DNA of 64,000 nt. Origin: Methylorubrum populi. GTDB taxonomy: Bacteria > Pseudomonadota > Alphaproteobacteria > Rhizobiales > Beijerinckiaceae. The stretch is from contig NZ_AP014809.1 in the NCBI RefSeq assembly GCF_002355515.1, positions 2,442,501 to 2,506,500 on the forward strand, in the 5' to 3' direction. The notes beneath the pieces were generated by a model. That model ran no database searches. It worked only from the letters and a program-made list of their open reading frames with translations, and was not told the DNA's origin. The translations under genes and the position numbers were made by a program. Of the stretch, positions 8,290 through 19,771 are shown piece by piece. How positions within the stretch are numbered: position 1 is the stretch's first letter; each line of letters starts with the position of its first letter.

Positions 8290-8760
8290 ATGTCCCGTCG
8301 TCACTCTGCCGAGAAGCGCGAGATCATCCCGGACGCCAAGTACGGCGACGTCGTCCTCACCAAGTTCATGAATTCCATCATGTACGAGGGCAAGAAGTCG
8401 ACCGCCGAGCGGATCGTCTACGGCGCCTTCGACCTCGTCGAGAGCCGCGCCCGCGCCAACCCGATCGAGGTGTTCCGCGCCGCCCTCGACAACGTCGCCC
8501 CGGCGATCGAGGTTCGCTCCCGCCGCGTCGGCGGCGCGACCTACCAGGTCCCCGTCGAGGTCCGCACCGAGCGCCGCCAGGCTCTCGCCATCCGCTGGCT
8601 GATCCAGGCCGCTCGTGGCCGCAACGACCGGACTATGGTCGAGCGTCTCTCCGCCGAGCTGCTCGACGCCGCCAACAACCGCGGCAACGCCGTCAAGAAG
8701 CGCGAAGACACCCACCGGATGGCCGAGGCCAACCGCGCCTTCTCGCACTACCGCTGGTAA
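8290..8760 (+). CDS. rpsG: 30S ribosomal protein S7
   Basis: A 156-residue S7, full length, starting [12 protein letters not shown] and ending in the conserved NRAFSHYRW. It nucleates assembly of the 30S head on the 3' domain of 16S rRNA and lines the E site. It lies between rpsL and fusA in the standard str order, with 141 bp and 74 bp gaps, each holding a hairpin. In many bacteria S7 represses this operon by binding the rpsL-rpsG gap; the hairpin there makes that possible but it is not shown. Confidence 0.99.
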   Translation: MSRRHSAEKREIIPDAKYGDVVLTKFMNSIMYEGKKSTAERIVYGAFDLVESRARANPIEVFRAALDNVAPAIEVRSRRVGGATYQVPVEVRTERRQALAIRWLIQAARGRNDRTMVERLSAELLDAANNRGNAVKKREDTHRMAEANRAFSHYRW

Positions 8761-8782
8761 TTCACCGGTCCTGAGACCTTCG

Positions 8783-8804
8783 AGCGCGGCCAAGGGGCCG
8801 CGCT
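8783..8804 (+). terminator. Strong hairpin between rpsG and fusA
   Basis: AGCGCGGCC (8783-8791), loop AAGG, GGCCGCGCT (8796-8804): nine perfect pairs with a tetraloop, but no T-tract. More likely a processing or stabilising element than a terminator. Confidence 0.5.
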
Positions 8805-8834
8805 TCGTGCCCGCTTTCTCCCGGAGAGACCCCG

Positions 8835-10910
8835 ATGCCCCGCACGCATGCGATCGAGGACTACCGCAACTTCGGCATCATGGCCCACATTGATGCCGGC
8901 AAGACCACGACGACCGAGCGGATCCTCTACTACACCGGCAAGTCCCATAAGATCGGCGAGGTCCATGAGGGCGCCGCCACGATGGACTGGATGGAGCAGG
9001 AGCAGGAGCGTGGCATCACGATCACCTCGGCTGCGACCACCTGCTTCTGGCGCGACAAGCGCCTGAACATCATCGACACCCCCGGCCACGTCGACTTCAC
9101 CATCGAGGTGGAGCGCTCGCTGCGCGTGCTCGACGGCGCCGTCTGCGTGCTCGACGGCAACCAGGGCGTCGAGCCCCAGACCGAGACCGTGTGGCGTCAG
9201 GCCGACAAGTACGACGTGCCGCGCGTCGTGTTCGTCAACAAGATGGACAAGATCGGCGCCGACTTCTTCAAGTGCGTCGCCGACATCATCGGCCGCGTCG
9301 CCGGCAAGCCGGTCTGCCTCCAGCTGCCGATCGGTGCCGAGTCGAGCTTCAAGGGCGTCATCGACCTCATCAAGATGAAGGCGATCGTCTGGTCGGGCGA
9401 GGCGCTCGGCGCCAACTTCGCCGAGGAAGAGATCCCCGCTGACCTCAAGGACCAGGCCGTCGAGTACCGCACCAAGCTGGTCGAGGCCTGCGTCGAGCTC
9501 GATGACGACGCGATGACCGCCTATCTCGACGGCGTGGAGCCGGACGAGGATGGTCTGCGCCGCCTCGTGCGCAAGGCCGTGCAGCTGCGCGCCTTCCACC
9601 CGGTGCTGTGCGGCTCGGCCTTCAAGAACAAGGGCGTGCAGCCGCTCCTCGACGCCGTCGTGGACTACCTGCCGTCCCCGGTCGATCGCGGCGCGGTCGA
9701 CGGCCTCGACTTCAAGACCGAGGAGCCGGTCAAGCGCGAGCCGACGGACGAGGATCCCTTCTCCATGCTCGCCTTCAAGATCATGGACGATCCCCACGTC
9801 GGCACGATCACCTTCTGCCGCGTGTACTCGGGCAAGGTCGAGTCGGGCACCAGCGTGCTGAACTCCTCGCGCGACAAGAAGGAGCGCGTCGGCCGCATGC
9901 TGCTGATGCACGCCAACAACCGCGAGGACATCAAGGAGGCCTATGCCGGCGACATCGTCGCCCTGGCCGGCCTCAAGGACACCCGCACCGGCGACACCCT
10001 GTGCGACGCCAACAAGGCCGTGATCCTCGAGAAGATGGAGTTCCCCGAGCCCGTCATCGAGATCGCCGTCGAGCCGAAGTCGAAGGCCGACCAGGAGAAG
10101 CTCGGTATCGCGCTCTCGAAGCTCGCCGCCGAGGATCCGTCCTTCCGCGTCTCGACGGACCAGGAATCGGGCCAGACCATCCTCAAGGGGATGGGCGAGC
10201 TCCACCTCGACATCAAGGTCGACATTCTGCGCCGTACCTACAAGGTCGACGCGAATATCGGCCAGCCGCAGGTGGCGTACCGCGAGAAGCTGACCCGCCG
10301 TCAGGAGATCGACTACACCCACAAGAAGCAGACCGGTGGTACCGGTCAGTTCGCCCGGGTGAAGTTCGTCGTCGAGCCGAACGAGCCGGGCGCCGGCTTC
10401 TCGTTCGAGTCGAAGATCGTCGGCGGCGCGGTGCCGAAGGAGTACATCCCCGGCGTCGAGAAGGGCCTCAACTCGGTCCTCGGCGCGGGCGTGCTCGCCG
10501 GCTTCCCGGTGGTCGACGTGAAGGTGGAGCTGGTCGACGGCGCCTACCACGACGTCGACTCCTCGGCGCTCGCCTTCGAGATCGCCTCCCGCGCCGCCTT
10601 CCGTGAGGCGCTGCAGAAGGGCGGCTCGGTCCTGCTCGAGCCGGTGATGAAGGTCGAGGTCGTCTCGCCGGAAGAGTATACCGGTTCGGTCATCGGCGAC
10701 CTCAACTCCCGCCGCGGCCAGATCCAGGGCCAGGACATGCGGGGCAACGCCAACGTCATCAACGCGATGGTGCCGCTGGCCAACATGTTCGGCTACGTGA
10801 ACCAGCTGCGCTCCTTCTCCCAGGGCCGCGCCAACTTCACGATGCAGTTCGACCATTACGAGGAAGTGCCGCGCGGCGAGGCCGACAAGGTCATCGCCAA
10901 GTACGCCTAA
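8835..10910 (+). CDS. fusA: Elongation factor G
   Basis: A 691-residue translational GTPase that drives ribosomal translocation. G1 is [10 protein letters not shown], the switch-II region is DTPGHVDF and G4 is NKMDK, followed by the usual domains II-V ending near HYEEVPRG. Length and start match the family. It lies third in the str operon; an in-frame stretch of strongly biased codons fits very high expression. A 1234-residue antisense frame covers it but is a composition artefact. Confidence 0.99.
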   Translation: MPRTHAIEDYRNFGIMAHIDAGKTTTTERILYYTGKSHKIGEVHEGAATMDWMEQEQERGITITSAATTCFWRDKRLNIIDTPGHVDFTIEVERSLRVLDGAVCVLDGNQGVEPQTETVWRQADKYDVPRVVFVNKMDKIGADFFKCVADIIGRVAGKPVCLQLPIGAESSFKGVIDLIKMKAIVWSGEALGANFAEEEIPADLKDQAVEYRTKLVEACVELDDDAMTAYLDGVEPDEDGLRRLVRKAVQLRAFHPVLCGSAFKNKGVQPLLDAVVDYLPSPVDRGAVDGLDFKTEEPVKREPTDEDPFSMLAFKIMDDPHVGTITFCRVYSGKVESGTSVLNSSRDKKERVGRMLLMHANNREDIKEAYAGDIVALAGLKDTRTGDTLCDANKAVILEKMEFPEPVIEIAVEPKSKADQEKLGIALSKLAAEDPSFRVSTDQESGQTILKGMGELHLDIKVDILRRTYKVDANIGQPQVAYREKLTRRQEIDYTHKKQTGGTGQFARVKFVVEPNEPGAGFSFESKIVGGAVPKEYIPGVEKGLNSVLGAGVLAGFPVVDVKVELVDGAYHDVDSSALAFEIASRAAFREALQKGGSVLLEPVMKVEVVSPEEYTGSVIGDLNSRRGQIQGQDMRGNANVINAMVPLANMFGYVNQLRSFSQGRANFTMQFDHYEEVPRGEADKVIAKYA

Positions 10911-10964
10911 CGGCGAGCGCGCAAAGCTTCTTCGAACCACGACACTGACGATTAGGAGGCCCAG

Positions 10965-12155
<1,191 letters not shown>

Positions 12156-12191
12156 CCGCCACCGCAAGGCATCATCGACAGGGGACGTAAG

Positions 12192-12217
12192 AGGGGCGGG
12201 CCCTCGCGCCCGCCCTT
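12192..12217 (+). terminator. Hairpin between tuf and rpsJ
   Basis: AGGGGCGGG (12192-12200), loop CCCTCGCG, CCCGCCCTT (12209-12217) followed by a moderately T-rich stretch. It could partially separate str from S10 transcription, or be a regulatory leader element for the S10 operon. Confidence 0.5.
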
Positions 12218-12242
12218 CCAACGTTTCCGCCGAGGTCAGGTC

Positions 12243-12551
12243 ATGAACGGTCAGAACATCCGCATTCGCCTCAAGGCGTTCGATCACCGCATCCTCGATG
12301 CGTCCACCAAGGAGATCGTCTCGACCGCGCGCCGCACCGGCGCGCAGATCCGGGGCCCGATCCCGCTGCCGACGCATATCGAGAAGTTCACGGTGAACCG
12401 CTCGCCGCACATCGACAAGAAGTCGCGCGAACAATTCGAGATGCGCACGCACAAGCGGGTGCTCGATATCGTCGACCCGACGCCGCAGACCGTGGACGCG
12501 CTGATGAAGCTCGACCTCGCCGCTGGCGTGGACGTGGAGATCAAGCTCTAA
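12243..12551 (+). CDS. rpsJ: 30S ribosomal protein S10
   Basis: A 102-residue S10, the standard alphaproteobacterial length, with [13 protein letters not shown] near the start and the exposed loop [14 protein letters not shown]. Besides its 30S-head role it is the NusE subunit of antitermination complexes. It is the first gene of the S10 operon, 87 bp after tuf, and is followed by rplC after 50 bp. Confidence 0.99.
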
Positions 12552-12601
12552 GTCCGCGCTGGATTTAGAGCTTACCGTTTCATCGCGCGAGGGAGAGACC
12601 T

Positions 12602-13342
12602 ATGCGCTCAGGCGTCATCGCACGGAAGGTCGGCATGACCCGCGTCTTCACGGACGCAGGCGAGCATGTGCCCGTCACCGTGCTTCAAATCGATCAGTGC
12701 CAGGTTGTGGCACACCGCACGACCGAGAAGGACGGCTACGTCGCCCTCCAGGTCGGCGTCGGCAAGGCCAAGGTCAAGAACGTGTCGCAGGCCGAGCGCG
12801 GCCGCTTCGCGGTCGCCAAGGTCGAGCCCAAGAAGAAGCTCGCCGAGTTCCGCGTGTCCGAGGACGCGCTGATCCCGGTCGGTGCCGAGATCACGGCCGA
12901 CCACTTCATCCCGGGCCAGTTCGTCGACGTGACGGGCACCACCACGGGTAAGGGTTTCGCCGGCGGTATGAAGCGCTGGAACTTCGGCGGTCTGCGCGCC
13001 ACCCACGGCGTGTCGATCTCCCACCGCTCGATCGGTTCGACCGGTGGCCGCCAGGATCCGGGCAAGACCTTCAAGAACAAGAAGATGCCGGGACACCTCG
13101 GTGTCGAGCGCGTCACCACGCAGAACCTCAAGGTCGTCCGCACCGATCCGGAGCGCGGTCTGATCCTGGTCGAGGGTGCGGTCCCCGGCGTCGCCGGCGG
13201 CTGGATCCAGGTTCGCGACTCGGTCAAGCGCAAGCTGCCGGCCGACGTGCCGCTGCCGGGCAAGTTCCGTGAGAACGGTTCCGCCGGCGCGTCCCAGGTC
13301 GAGGCGGCCCCCGAGGCTCCGGCGTCCGAGGAGAACGCGTGA
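12602..13342 (+). CDS. rplC: 50S ribosomal protein L3
   Basis: A 246-residue L3, with [14 protein letters not shown] at the start and the long internal loop [19 protein letters not shown] that reaches towards the peptidyl-transferase centre. It carries a C-terminal Ala/Glu-rich extension (about 25 residues) beyond the E. coli length, as is common in Rhizobiales. The stop overlaps the rplD start by one base (TGATG), so translation of the two is probably coupled. Confidence 0.98.
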   Translation: MRSGVIARKVGMTRVFTDAGEHVPVTVLQIDQCQVVAHRTTEKDGYVALQVGVGKAKVKNVSQAERGRFAVAKVEPKKKLAEFRVSEDALIPVGAEITADHFIPGQFVDVTGTTTGKGFAGGMKRWNFGGLRATHGVSISHRSIGSTGGRQDPGKTFKNKKMPGHLGVERVTTQNLKVVRTDPERGLILVEGAVPGVAGGWIQVRDSVKRKLPADVPLPGKFRENGSAGASQVEAAPEAPASEENA

Positions 13343-13962
13343 TGAAACTCGATATCACCACGCTCGACGGCGGCTCCGCCGGCTCGGTCGAGCTCAACGA
13401 GGCGATCTTCGGCCTTGAGCCGCGCGCCGACATCCTGCAGCGCATGGTGCGCTACCAGCTCGCCAAGCGGCGCGCCGGCACCCACGCGGTCAAGAACCGC
13501 TCGGATGTCGATCGCACCTCGAAGAAGCTGTACAAGCAGAAGGGCACCGGCAACGCCCGCCACGGCGCGGCCTCCGCTCCGCAGTTCCGCGGCGGCGGCC
13601 GGGCCTTCGGTCCGGTGGTGCGCGACCACAGCCACGACCTTCCCAAGAAGGTCCGTGCGCTCGCCCTCAAGCACGCCCTGTCGTCGAAGGCCAAGGCCTC
13701 GACCCTGATCGTCGTGGACGACATCAAGGTCGACAGCCACAAGACCAAGGCGATGATCGAGCGCTTCGAGAAGCTCGGCCTGTCGAGCGCGCTGATCATC
13801 GGCGGCTCGGAGGTCGACGAGAACTTCGGCCGCGCCGCCCGCGCCATTCCGAAGATCGACGTGCTGCCCGTGCAGGGCATCAACGTCTACGACATCCTGC
13901 GTCGCGACACGCTCGTGCTGACGCGCGCCGCCGTCGATGCGCTGGAGGAGCGTTTCAAATGA
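13342..13962 (+). CDS. rplD: 50S ribosomal protein L4
   Basis: A 206-residue L4 with the extended tunnel loop ([20 protein letters not shown]) and the conserved [16 protein letters not shown]4 lines the nascent-peptide exit tunnel and in some bacteria represses the S10 operon. The ATG at 13342 shares a base with the rplC stop; a GTG one codon earlier is in frame but less likely. Its 3' end overlaps rplW by 4 nt (ATGA). Confidence 0.98.
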   Translation: MKLDITTLDGGSAGSVELNEAIFGLEPRADILQRMVRYQLAKRRAGTHAVKNRSDVDRTSKKLYKQKGTGNARHGAASAPQFRGGGRAFGPVVRDHSHDLPKKVRALALKHALSSKAKASTLIVVDDIKVDSHKTKAMIERFEKLGLSSALIIGGSEVDENFGRAARAIPKIDVLPVQGINVYDILRRDTLVLTRAAVDALEERFK

Positions 13963-14255
13963 GTGCCGATCCGCGCCACTACGATGTGATCGTCTCCCCC
14001 GTCATCACGGAGAAGGCGACCAACCTCACCGAGCAGAACAAGGTCGTCTTCCGGGTTGCCCCGAAGGCCACCAAGCCGCAGATCAAGGATGCGGTCGAGA
14101 AGCTGTTCGACGTCAAGGTCACGGGCGTGAACACGCTCACGACCAAGGGCAAGAAGAAGTTCTTCCGCGGGCAGCGCGGGCAGCGTTCGGACGTGAAGAA
14201 GGCGATCGTGACCCTCGCCGAGGGTGATACGATCGACGTCACGACCGGCCTCTGA
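13959..14255 (+). CDS. rplW: 50S ribosomal protein L23
   Basis: A 98-residue L23, with [16 protein letters not shown] near the N-terminus and the arginine/lysine-rich [15 protein letters not shown] extension. It sits at the tunnel exit and docks SRP and trigger factor. Its start overlaps the rplD stop (ATGA), so translation is likely coupled; rplB follows after 25 bp. Confidence 0.98.
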   Translation: MSADPRHYDVIVSPVITEKATNLTEQNKVVFRVAPKATKPQIKDAVEKLFDVKVTGVNTLTTKGKKKFFRGQRGQRSDVKKAIVTLAEGDTIDVTTGL

Positions 14256-14280
14256 GACTTGAAGCGTTAGGATCAAGCCG

Positions 14281-15117
14281 ATGGCCTTGAAGACATTCAA
14301 ACCGGTCACGCCGAGCCTGCGCCAGCTCGTGCTCGTCGACCGCCGTGAGCTCTACAAGGGCAAGCCGGTAAAGGCGCTGACCGAGGGCAAGAGCTCCTCG
14401 GGCGGCCGCAACAACCTGGGCCGCATCACCGTCCGCTTCCGCGGCGGTGGCCATAAGCGGGTCCTGCGCAACGTCGACTTCAAGCGTCGCGAGAACCTCA
14501 ACGTTCCCGCGACGGTGGAGCGGATCGAGTACGATCCCAACCGCACCGCCTTCATCGCGCTCATCACCTTCCCCGACGGGAAGCAGAGCTACATCCTCGC
14601 CCCTCAGCGCCTGTCGCCGGGCGACAAGGTGGTCGCGGGTGAGAGCGTCGACGTGAAGCCGGGCAATGCCGGTCCGATCGGCTCGATGCCCGTGGGCACC
14701 ATCGTCCACAACGTCGAGCTGAAGATCGGCAAGGGCGGCGCGATCGCCCGCTCGGCCGGCAACTACGCTCAGATCGTGGGCCGCGACCAGGGCTACGTGA
14801 CGCTGCGCCTGAACTCGGGCGAGCAGCGCCTCGTGCACGGCCAGTGCTTCGCGAGCGTGGGTGCGGTCTCGAACCCGGACCACATGAACATCTCGCTGGG
14901 TAAGGCCGGCCGCAACCGCTGGCTCGGCAAGCGCCCGCACAACCGCGGTGTCGCCATGAACCCGGTGGATCACCCGCACGGCGGCGGCGAGGGTCGCACC
15001 TCGGGCGGCCGGAACCCGGTCACGCCCTGGGGCGTGCCCACCAAGGGGAAGAAGACCCGGTCCAACAAGCGGACCGACACCTTCATCCTGTCCAGCCGCC
15101 ATAACCGCAAGAAGTAA
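14281..15117 (+). CDS. rplB: 50S ribosomal protein L2
   Basis: A 278-residue L2 of standard length. It begins [15 protein letters not shown] and contains the universally conserved C-terminal [15 protein letters not shown], whose His is near the peptidyl-transferase centre. It is a primary 23S rRNA-binding protein needed for subunit association. Only 5 bp separate it from rpsS. Confidence 0.99.
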   Translation: MALKTFKPVTPSLRQLVLVDRRELYKGKPVKALTEGKSSSGGRNNLGRITVRFRGGGHKRVLRNVDFKRRENLNVPATVERIEYDPNRTAFIALITFPDGKQSYILAPQRLSPGDKVVAGESVDVKPGNAGPIGSMPVGTIVHNVELKIGKGGAIARSAGNYAQIVGRDQGYVTLRLNSGEQRLVHGQCFASVGAVSNPDHMNISLGKAGRNRWLGKRPHNRGVAMNPVDHPHGGGEGRTSGGRNPVTPWGVPTKGKKTRSNKRTDTFILSSRHNRKK

Positions 15118-15122
15118 CAGCC

Positions 15123-15401
15123 ATGGCACGTTCCCTCTGGAAAGGGCCGTTCGTCGACGGCTACCTCCTCAAGAAGGCCGACGCCGCCCGCGGCGGCAGC
15201 CGCAACGAGGTCGTCAAGATCTGGAGCCGCCGCTCCACGATTCTCCCGCAGTTCGTCGGCATCACCTTCGGTGTGCACAACGGACACAAGCATATCCCGG
15301 TCTACGTCACCGAGGAGATGGTCGGTCACAAGTTCGGCGAGTTCTCGCCGACCCGCACCTTCCCCGGTCACGCGGCCGACAAGAAGGCGAAGAGGCGCTG
15401 A
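15123..15401 (+). CDS. rpsS: 30S ribosomal protein S19
   Basis: A 92-residue S19 beginning [16 protein letters not shown] with the conserved [13 protein letters not shown] near the end. It forms a heterodimer with S13 in the head of the 30S subunit. The stop lies 1 bp before the rplV ATG, so the pair is almost certainly co-translated. Confidence 0.99.
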   Translation: MARSLWKGPFVDGYLLKKADAARGGSRNEVVKIWSRRSTILPQFVGITFGVHNGHKHIPVYVTEEMVGHKFGEFSPTRTFPGHAADKKAKRR

Positions 15402-15402
15402 G

Positions 15403-15786
15403 ATGGGCAAGCCTGCCACCCCCCGCGCGCTCCCCGAGAACGAGGCGAAGGCCGTCGCGCGGATGCTCCGCGTGTCGCCCCAGAAGCTCAACCTCGTGGC
15501 GGCGCTGATCCGCGGCAAGAAGGTCGATACGGCCCTTGCCGACCTCGAATTCTCCCGCAAGCGCATCGCCCGCGATGTGAAGAAGTGCCTGGAGAGCGCG
15601 ATCGCCAACGCCGAGAACAACCACGACCTCGACGTGGACGATCTCGTCGTGTCCCAGGCCTTCGTCGGCAAGGCGCTGGTTCTCAAGCGCTTCCACGCCC
15701 GTGCCCGCGGTCGCGGCGCGCGCATCCTGAAGCCCTTCTCGAACCTCACGATCGTGGTTCGCGAAGTGCGCGCTGAAGCGGCCTGA
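15403..15786 (+). CDS. rplV: 50S ribosomal protein L22
   Basis: A 127-residue L22. The start at 15403, immediately after rpsS, precedes the conserved [20 protein letters not shown]; the C-terminal hairpin [17 protein letters not shown] reaches into the exit tunnel and is a macrolide-resistance hotspot. The frame opens further upstream inside rpsS but that part is shadow sequence. Confidence 0.98.
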   Translation: MGKPATPRALPENEAKAVARMLRVSPQKLNLVAALIRGKKVDTALADLEFSRKRIARDVKKCLESAIANAENNHDLDVDDLVVSQAFVGKALVLKRFHARARGRGARILKPFSNLTIVVREVRAEAA

Positions 15787-15797
15787 GGAGTTTACCC

Positions 15798-16544
15798 ATG
15801 GGTCAGAAGATCAATCCGATCGGCCTGCGTCTCGGCATCAACCGGACCTGGGATTCCCGCTGGTTCGCCGAGAAGGGCGAGTACGCCAAGCTGATGCACG
15901 AGGACGTGGCCATCCGCGCCGCCCTCATGAAGCAGCTCAAGCAGGCCGCCGTCTCGAAGATCGTCATCGAGCGCCCGCACCGGAAGTGCCGCGTCACCAT
16001 CCACTCGGGCCGTCCGGGCGTGGTGATCGGCAAGAAGGGCGCGGACATCGAGAAGCTGCGCAAGCTCGTCGGCACGATGACCAAGGCCGACGTGACGATC
16101 AACATCGTCGAGGTGCGCAAGCCCGAGATCGACGCGACGCTCGTCGCCGAGTCGATCGCGCAGCAGCTCGAGCGTCGCGTCGCCTTCCGTCGCGCCATGA
16201 AGCGCGCCGTGCAGTCGGCCATGCGCCTGGGCGCCGAGGGCATCCGCATCAACTGCGCCGGCCGTCTCGGCGGCGCTGAGATTGCCCGCACCGAGTGGTA
16301 CCGTGAGGGCCGCGTTCCGCTGCACACCCTGCGCGCGGACGTGGATTACGGCACCGCCACCGCCTTCACGACCTACGGGACGTGCGGCATCAAGGTTTGG
16401 GTGTTCAAGGGCGAGATCCTCGAGCACGACCCGATGGCGCAGGACAAGAAGGCCCAGGAAGAGGGTGGCCGTTCCGGCGGGCGCCGCGAGCGTGACGGTG
16501 ACGACCGGGGTGGCCGCGGCCGCCGCGAGCCGTCGCACGCCTGA
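15798..16544 (+). CDS. rpsC: 30S ribosomal protein S3
   Basis: A 248-residue S3 with the KH domain motif [17 protein letters not shown] and the conserved C-terminal [13 protein letters not shown]. It shapes the mRNA entry channel and has helicase-like activity with S4 and S5. A basic/glycine-rich tail rich in RGG and RRE follows. It is 11 bp after rplV and 33 bp before rplP. Confidence 0.99.
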   Translation: MGQKINPIGLRLGINRTWDSRWFAEKGEYAKLMHEDVAIRAALMKQLKQAAVSKIVIERPHRKCRVTIHSGRPGVVIGKKGADIEKLRKLVGTMTKADVTINIVEVRKPEIDATLVAESIAQQLERRVAFRRAMKRAVQSAMRLGAEGIRINCAGRLGGAEIARTEWYREGRVPLHTLRADVDYGTATAFTTYGTCGIKVWVFKGEILEHDPMAQDKKAQEEGGRSGGRRERDGDDRGGRGRREPSHA

Positions 16545-16577
16545 CGCTCGATCGCTTAGAGATCTTGAGAGGCTGCC

Positions 16578-16991
16578 ATGCTGCAACCCAAGAAGACCAA
16601 ATTCCGTAAGCAGTTCAAGGGTCGCATCCATGGCGCGGCCAAGGGCGGCTTCGAGCTGAACTTCGGCCAGTTCGGCCTCAAGTGCCTGGAACCCGAGCGC
16701 ATCACCGCGCGGCAGATCGAGGCGGCCCGCCGCGCGATCACCCGCGAGATGAAGCGTCAGGGCCGGGTGTGGATCCGGGTGTTCCCGGATCTGCCCGTCA
16801 CCGCCAAGCCCACCGAGGTCCGCATGGGCTCCGGTAAGGGCGCCCCCGAATACTGGGCGGCCCGCGTTCACCCGGGTCGCATCATGTTCGAGGTCGACGG
16901 CGTGGCCGAGGACATCGCCCGCGAGGCCCTGCGCCTCGGTGCCGCGAAGCTGCCGGTGCGCACCCGCGTCATCCAGCGCATCGCTGATTGA
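16578..16991 (+). CDS. rplP: 50S ribosomal protein L16
   Basis: A 137-residue L16 beginning [15 protein letters not shown], with the conserved [14 protein letters not shown]. It organises the A-site tRNA-binding region of 23S rRNA. Standard length and position between rpsC and rpmC. Confidence 0.99.
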   Translation: MLQPKKTKFRKQFKGRIHGAAKGGFELNFGQFGLKCLEPERITARQIEAARRAITREMKRQGRVWIRVFPDLPVTAKPTEVRMGSGKGAPEYWAARVHPGRIMFEVDGVAEDIAREALRLGAAKLPVRTRVIQRIAD

Positions 16992-17003
16992 TAGGAAGAG
17001 ATC

Positions 17004-17219
17004 ATGAAGTCCGACCAGAGACTGTCTGATCTGCGCGCTCTGTCGGCGGATCAGCTTTCCGACGAGCTCATCAGCCTGAAGAAGGAGCAGTTCAACCTGC
17101 GCTTCCAGGGCGCGACGGGCCAGCTCGAGAACGTCGCCCGGGTCCGTGAGGTCCGCCGCGACATCGCCCGTGTCCGCACGCTGCAGCGTCAGAAGACGCT
17201 GGACGCGGCCAAGGCCTGA
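17004..17219 (+). CDS. rpmC: 50S ribosomal protein L29
   Basis: A 71-residue two-helix L29 with [19 protein letters not shown] and [13 protein letters not shown]. It lies beside L23 at the tunnel exit. It is 12 bp after rplP and 11 bp before rpsQ. Confidence 0.98.
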
Positions 17220-17230
17220 GGAGATTCCAC

Positions 17231-17497
17231 ATGCCCAAGCGCGTCCTTCAAGGCGTCGTCGTCAGCGACAAGACCGACAAGACCATCGTCGTGAAGGTGG
17301 AGCGTCGCTTCACCCACCCGGTGATGAAGAAGACGGTCCGCCGCTCGAAGAACTACCATGCGCACGACGAGGCCAACACGGCCAAGGTCGGCCAGACGGT
17401 GTTCATCGAGGAGTCCCGTCCCTACTCCAAGACCAAGACCTGGAAGCTGGTCGAGGATCAGGCGGCGGCGGCCGAGGCGGCCGGCACGGCGGCCTGA
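17231..17497 (+). CDS. rpsQ: 30S ribosomal protein S17
   Basis: An 88-residue S17 with [18 protein letters not shown] and [14 protein letters not shown], followed by an alanine-rich tail. It is an early binder of 16S rRNA. In the usual gene order rplN would follow at once; here the run stops at a terminator-like hairpin and the next plus-strand gene is an unrelated ATPase, while rplN is 14 kb away on the other strand. Confidence 0.99.
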
Positions 17498-17522
17498 GGT
17501 TTTCCTCAGCACGAGTTTCGAG

Positions 17523-17555
17523 ACGGGCGCGGAGCGAGAGTTCCGCGCCCGTTTC
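17523..17555 (+). terminator. Terminator at the end of the plus-strand ribosomal operon
   Basis: ACGGGCGCGGA (17523-17533) pairs perfectly with TCCGCGCCCGT (17542-17552) around an 8-nt loop, followed by TTCCGTTTG. An 11-bp GC-rich stem with a short T-rich tail, 25 bp after the rpsQ stop. Confidence 0.75.
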
Positions 17556-17690
17556 CGTTTGTCCGCCAGGATCGTGGACACGCATGAAGATGCTGCGCAT
17601 CAGCAGTTAAGCCGTGCGGGTGACTGTTTTTGACGTTCGTTCGACAGGCTCTTTGAAGGGCCCTGCAAAGGTGCAGCGGACTCTGAGGGA

Positions 17691-18674
17691 GTGCAGGAAT
17701 GTCCCGCAACTTCTCCCGCTTCGCTGGCCTTCGCGCGCGGCTTCCTCGGTGCCGTTCAATCGGCCGGTGCGAACTCGGCGCTCTATCGCGGCAAGGTTCT
17801 CTCCTTCGAGTCCGGATCGGACTATTCCGGCATGAAGGCGGCCATGCAGGTGCACAAGCTGCCGGTCGTCGCGCGCGAGGCCGTGATCCTCGATGCCGCG
17901 ACGATGGCGCGGCTCGACCGGCACGTCTTCGAGTTCGACCGGCATCGCGCATCGCTGAGGCGGCTCGGGCAATCGACGCGCAAGGGACTTCTGCTCTACG
18001 GGCCCCCCGGAACCGGCAAGACCCACGTCATCCGCTACATCGCCTCGAACCTTCCCGAGCGCACGACGGTGCTCATCACCGCAGAGGAAGTCGCCAACCT
18101 CGATCGCTACATGCTGCTGGCCCGCACGCTCCAACCCAGCATCGTCGTGCTGGAGGATGTCGACTTGGTCGGCCGCTCCCGCGAGGGCATGAACAGTCCG
18201 AAGACCGAGGTTCTCCTCAACCGCCTGCTCAACGAGATGGACGGCCTGCGCGACGACGCCGACGTGCTGTTCATCCTCACCACCAACCGGCCCGAGGAGA
18301 TCGAGGATGCACTCGCCTCGCGCCCCGGCCGCGTGGACGAGGCGATTGAGATTGCGAGCCCGGACGCGCGCTGCCGTGGCCGGCTCGTCGCCCTCTACGG
18401 ACAAGCCCTCGCCTTCGAAGACGGTGCGGTCGAGTCCATCGTCGCCCGATCGGAGGGGGCGAGCGCGGCCTTCATCAAGGAGATGGTCCGCCGTCTCGCG
18501 CAGGCCGCCATCGGTGCAGGATCGAACGATCGGATCACGGTCGCGACGGTCGAAGCCGTCCTCGGCGAAGCGGTCGGCAGCCGGAACCGTATCGGCCGCC
18601 GGATCATCGGCCTCACAGCGGCCAGGGCCGCTAAGGAGGCGCCGCCCTTCGACGGCTGTGGCGAGGACCTTTGA
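17691..18674 (+). CDS. AAA+ ATPase with BCS1-like Walker B
   Basis: A 327-residue single-domain AAA protein. Walker A is GPPGTGKT (residues 104-111), Walker B reads IVVLEDVD (residues 151-158) with Glu-Asp order as in BCS1-type proteins instead of Asp-Glu, sensor 1 is TTN (197-199) and arginine fingers are in SRPGRVD (210-216). The N-terminal 90 residues match no domain I recognise. The start is uncertain: GTG 17691 abuts its purine-rich RBS, whereas the well-spaced ATG at 17699 lies in another frame. It stands between the two halves of the ribosomal cluster and its substrate is unknown. Confidence 0.75.
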   Translation: MQECPATSPASLAFARGFLGAVQSAGANSALYRGKVLSFESGSDYSGMKAAMQVHKLPVVAREAVILDAATMARLDRHVFEFDRHRASLRRLGQSTRKGLLLYGPPGTGKTHVIRYIASNLPERTTVLITAEEVANLDRYMLLARTLQPSIVVLEDVDLVGRSREGMNSPKTEVLLNRLLNEMDGLRDDADVLFILTTNRPEEIEDALASRPGRVDEAIEIASPDARCRGRLVALYGQALAFEDGAVESIVARSEGASAAFIKEMVRRLAQAAIGAGSNDRITVATVEAVLGEAVGSRNRIGRRIIGLTAARAAKEAPPFDGCGEDL

Positions 18675-19124
18675 CGATCTGGGAGCGGATTTCGGTGAGG
18701 CGGCGGTGCACGAACCCGAGCGGCTCATCGGTCCGATCAGCAAACTGCCTGGGGCTGGCTTGACGCTGCTCGACTGCTCAACGGACCGCCGCGGCGATCG
18801 TGATGCTCCCATGCACCGACACGGGCGACGACCTGCAACCGAGCCATTCGGCTGCAGGATTCATGATGCCTCGCGCGACAACGGGTCGTGATCTGATCTG
18901 GTTTCCAGCCAAGCGCGCTCTTCGAGTCAGGTCGGCTTTTCGCGGGTCGTCGCCCCGCAAGTGCAGAGCGGATATGAATAGTCGGTCTGTCTGCTTGAGC
19001 CCTTCCCAGCGTAGTGCTTGAACAGAAGAGATGTCGGTGTGCCGCGTCACGGCAACGGCAGAGCGGACACACTATATATTACTTGCGCGCTATCCGAGCG
19101 CGCGCAGGTAAAGGTGAATAGGAG
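18675..19124. other. Intergenic region; one GC-rich hairpin
   Basis: About 450 bp with no frame that reads like a protein. An AT-rich stretch (acactatatattac, near 19066-19082) precedes a palindrome TGCGCGC (19084-19090)/GCGCGCA (19100-19106), just before the next small ORF; promoter plus leader hairpin is one possible reading. Confidence 0.4.
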
Positions 19125-19388
19125 GTGTATCAAGTCGTCGGGTTCGTCGCTGTCGGAGCGGCCGGCGCTGCTGTCTTGCACAGCTGGGATGTTCCGAAAT
19201 CCGTCAGCTTCGGCTTTTTGTCGCTTCATCTGATTGTTGCGGCTATGGCCGGGATTGCGCAGACCGTGCGGATCGAAAGTCCGCTCGAACCAATCCCCTA
19301 CAACACGCCTTCGGAGATGCCGCCGACCGAGGGCTTTGTCGCTCCGCTGCGTCTCGACAAGCCGGAGGCCGAAAGCAGCGTCTGGTAA
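19125..19388 (+). CDS. Small hypothetical protein with hydrophobic N-terminus
   Basis: An 87-residue ORF from a GTG. Residues 1-20 and about 27-46 are hydrophobic, followed by a polar proline-rich tail (PLEPIPYNTPSEMPPTEG). Composition looks protein-like. A GGAG abuts the start codon, too close to be ideal, so the start is doubtful. An AT-rich promoter-like stretch and palindrome lie just upstream. No family recognised. Confidence 0.45.
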   Translation: MYQVVGFVAVGAAGAAVLHSWDVPKSVSFGFLSLHLIVAAMAGIAQTVRIESPLEPIPYNTPSEMPPTEGFVAPLRLDKPEAESSVW

Positions 19389-19771
19389 CTCCTGCTGCCG
19401 CGGAAGCGGTCCAACGACCCGGCGTCGCTCCGCCGGGTCGGACCTGTTCGCGCTCATCCTGGCTTGCGAGCAGGGAACTGCGAGAATCTCAGACGCGTAG
19501 TCCGGTGGGAGCGGCTGATTGATCGCGGCCAGCGACCGGCGGATGACCATCCGTTGTCAGGCTGCGGGATCGAACTCAGCGGGCTCAGGACCATGCTGGA
19601 GGGCACGTCTGGGTTAACGGGGCATCCCGGCCGGAATGAGGGCTCGGTGCGGTCCTGTCGGCCCATAGGAGACGTCTCCAAGGCCCGCCGAGGCCGTTAA
19701 CACCGCCGCGGGCGGGCGGCGTCGACGAGATTCGTGCCCTTGGTCCAGAAGGCGGCCTGGCCGATCAGGCC
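19389..19771. other. Intergenic region with no supported gene
   Basis: About 380 bp between a plus-strand small ORF and the minus-strand Nudix gene. Only shadow frames are present; no convincing terminator or RNA gene was seen. Confidence 0.4.

Noticed and set aside
17699..18349. 216-codon frame with a good RBS-ATG overlapping the AAA ATPase
   Set aside because: Beyond the first residues it is Arg/Pro/Ala-rich shadow sequence; kept only as a note on the ATPase start.
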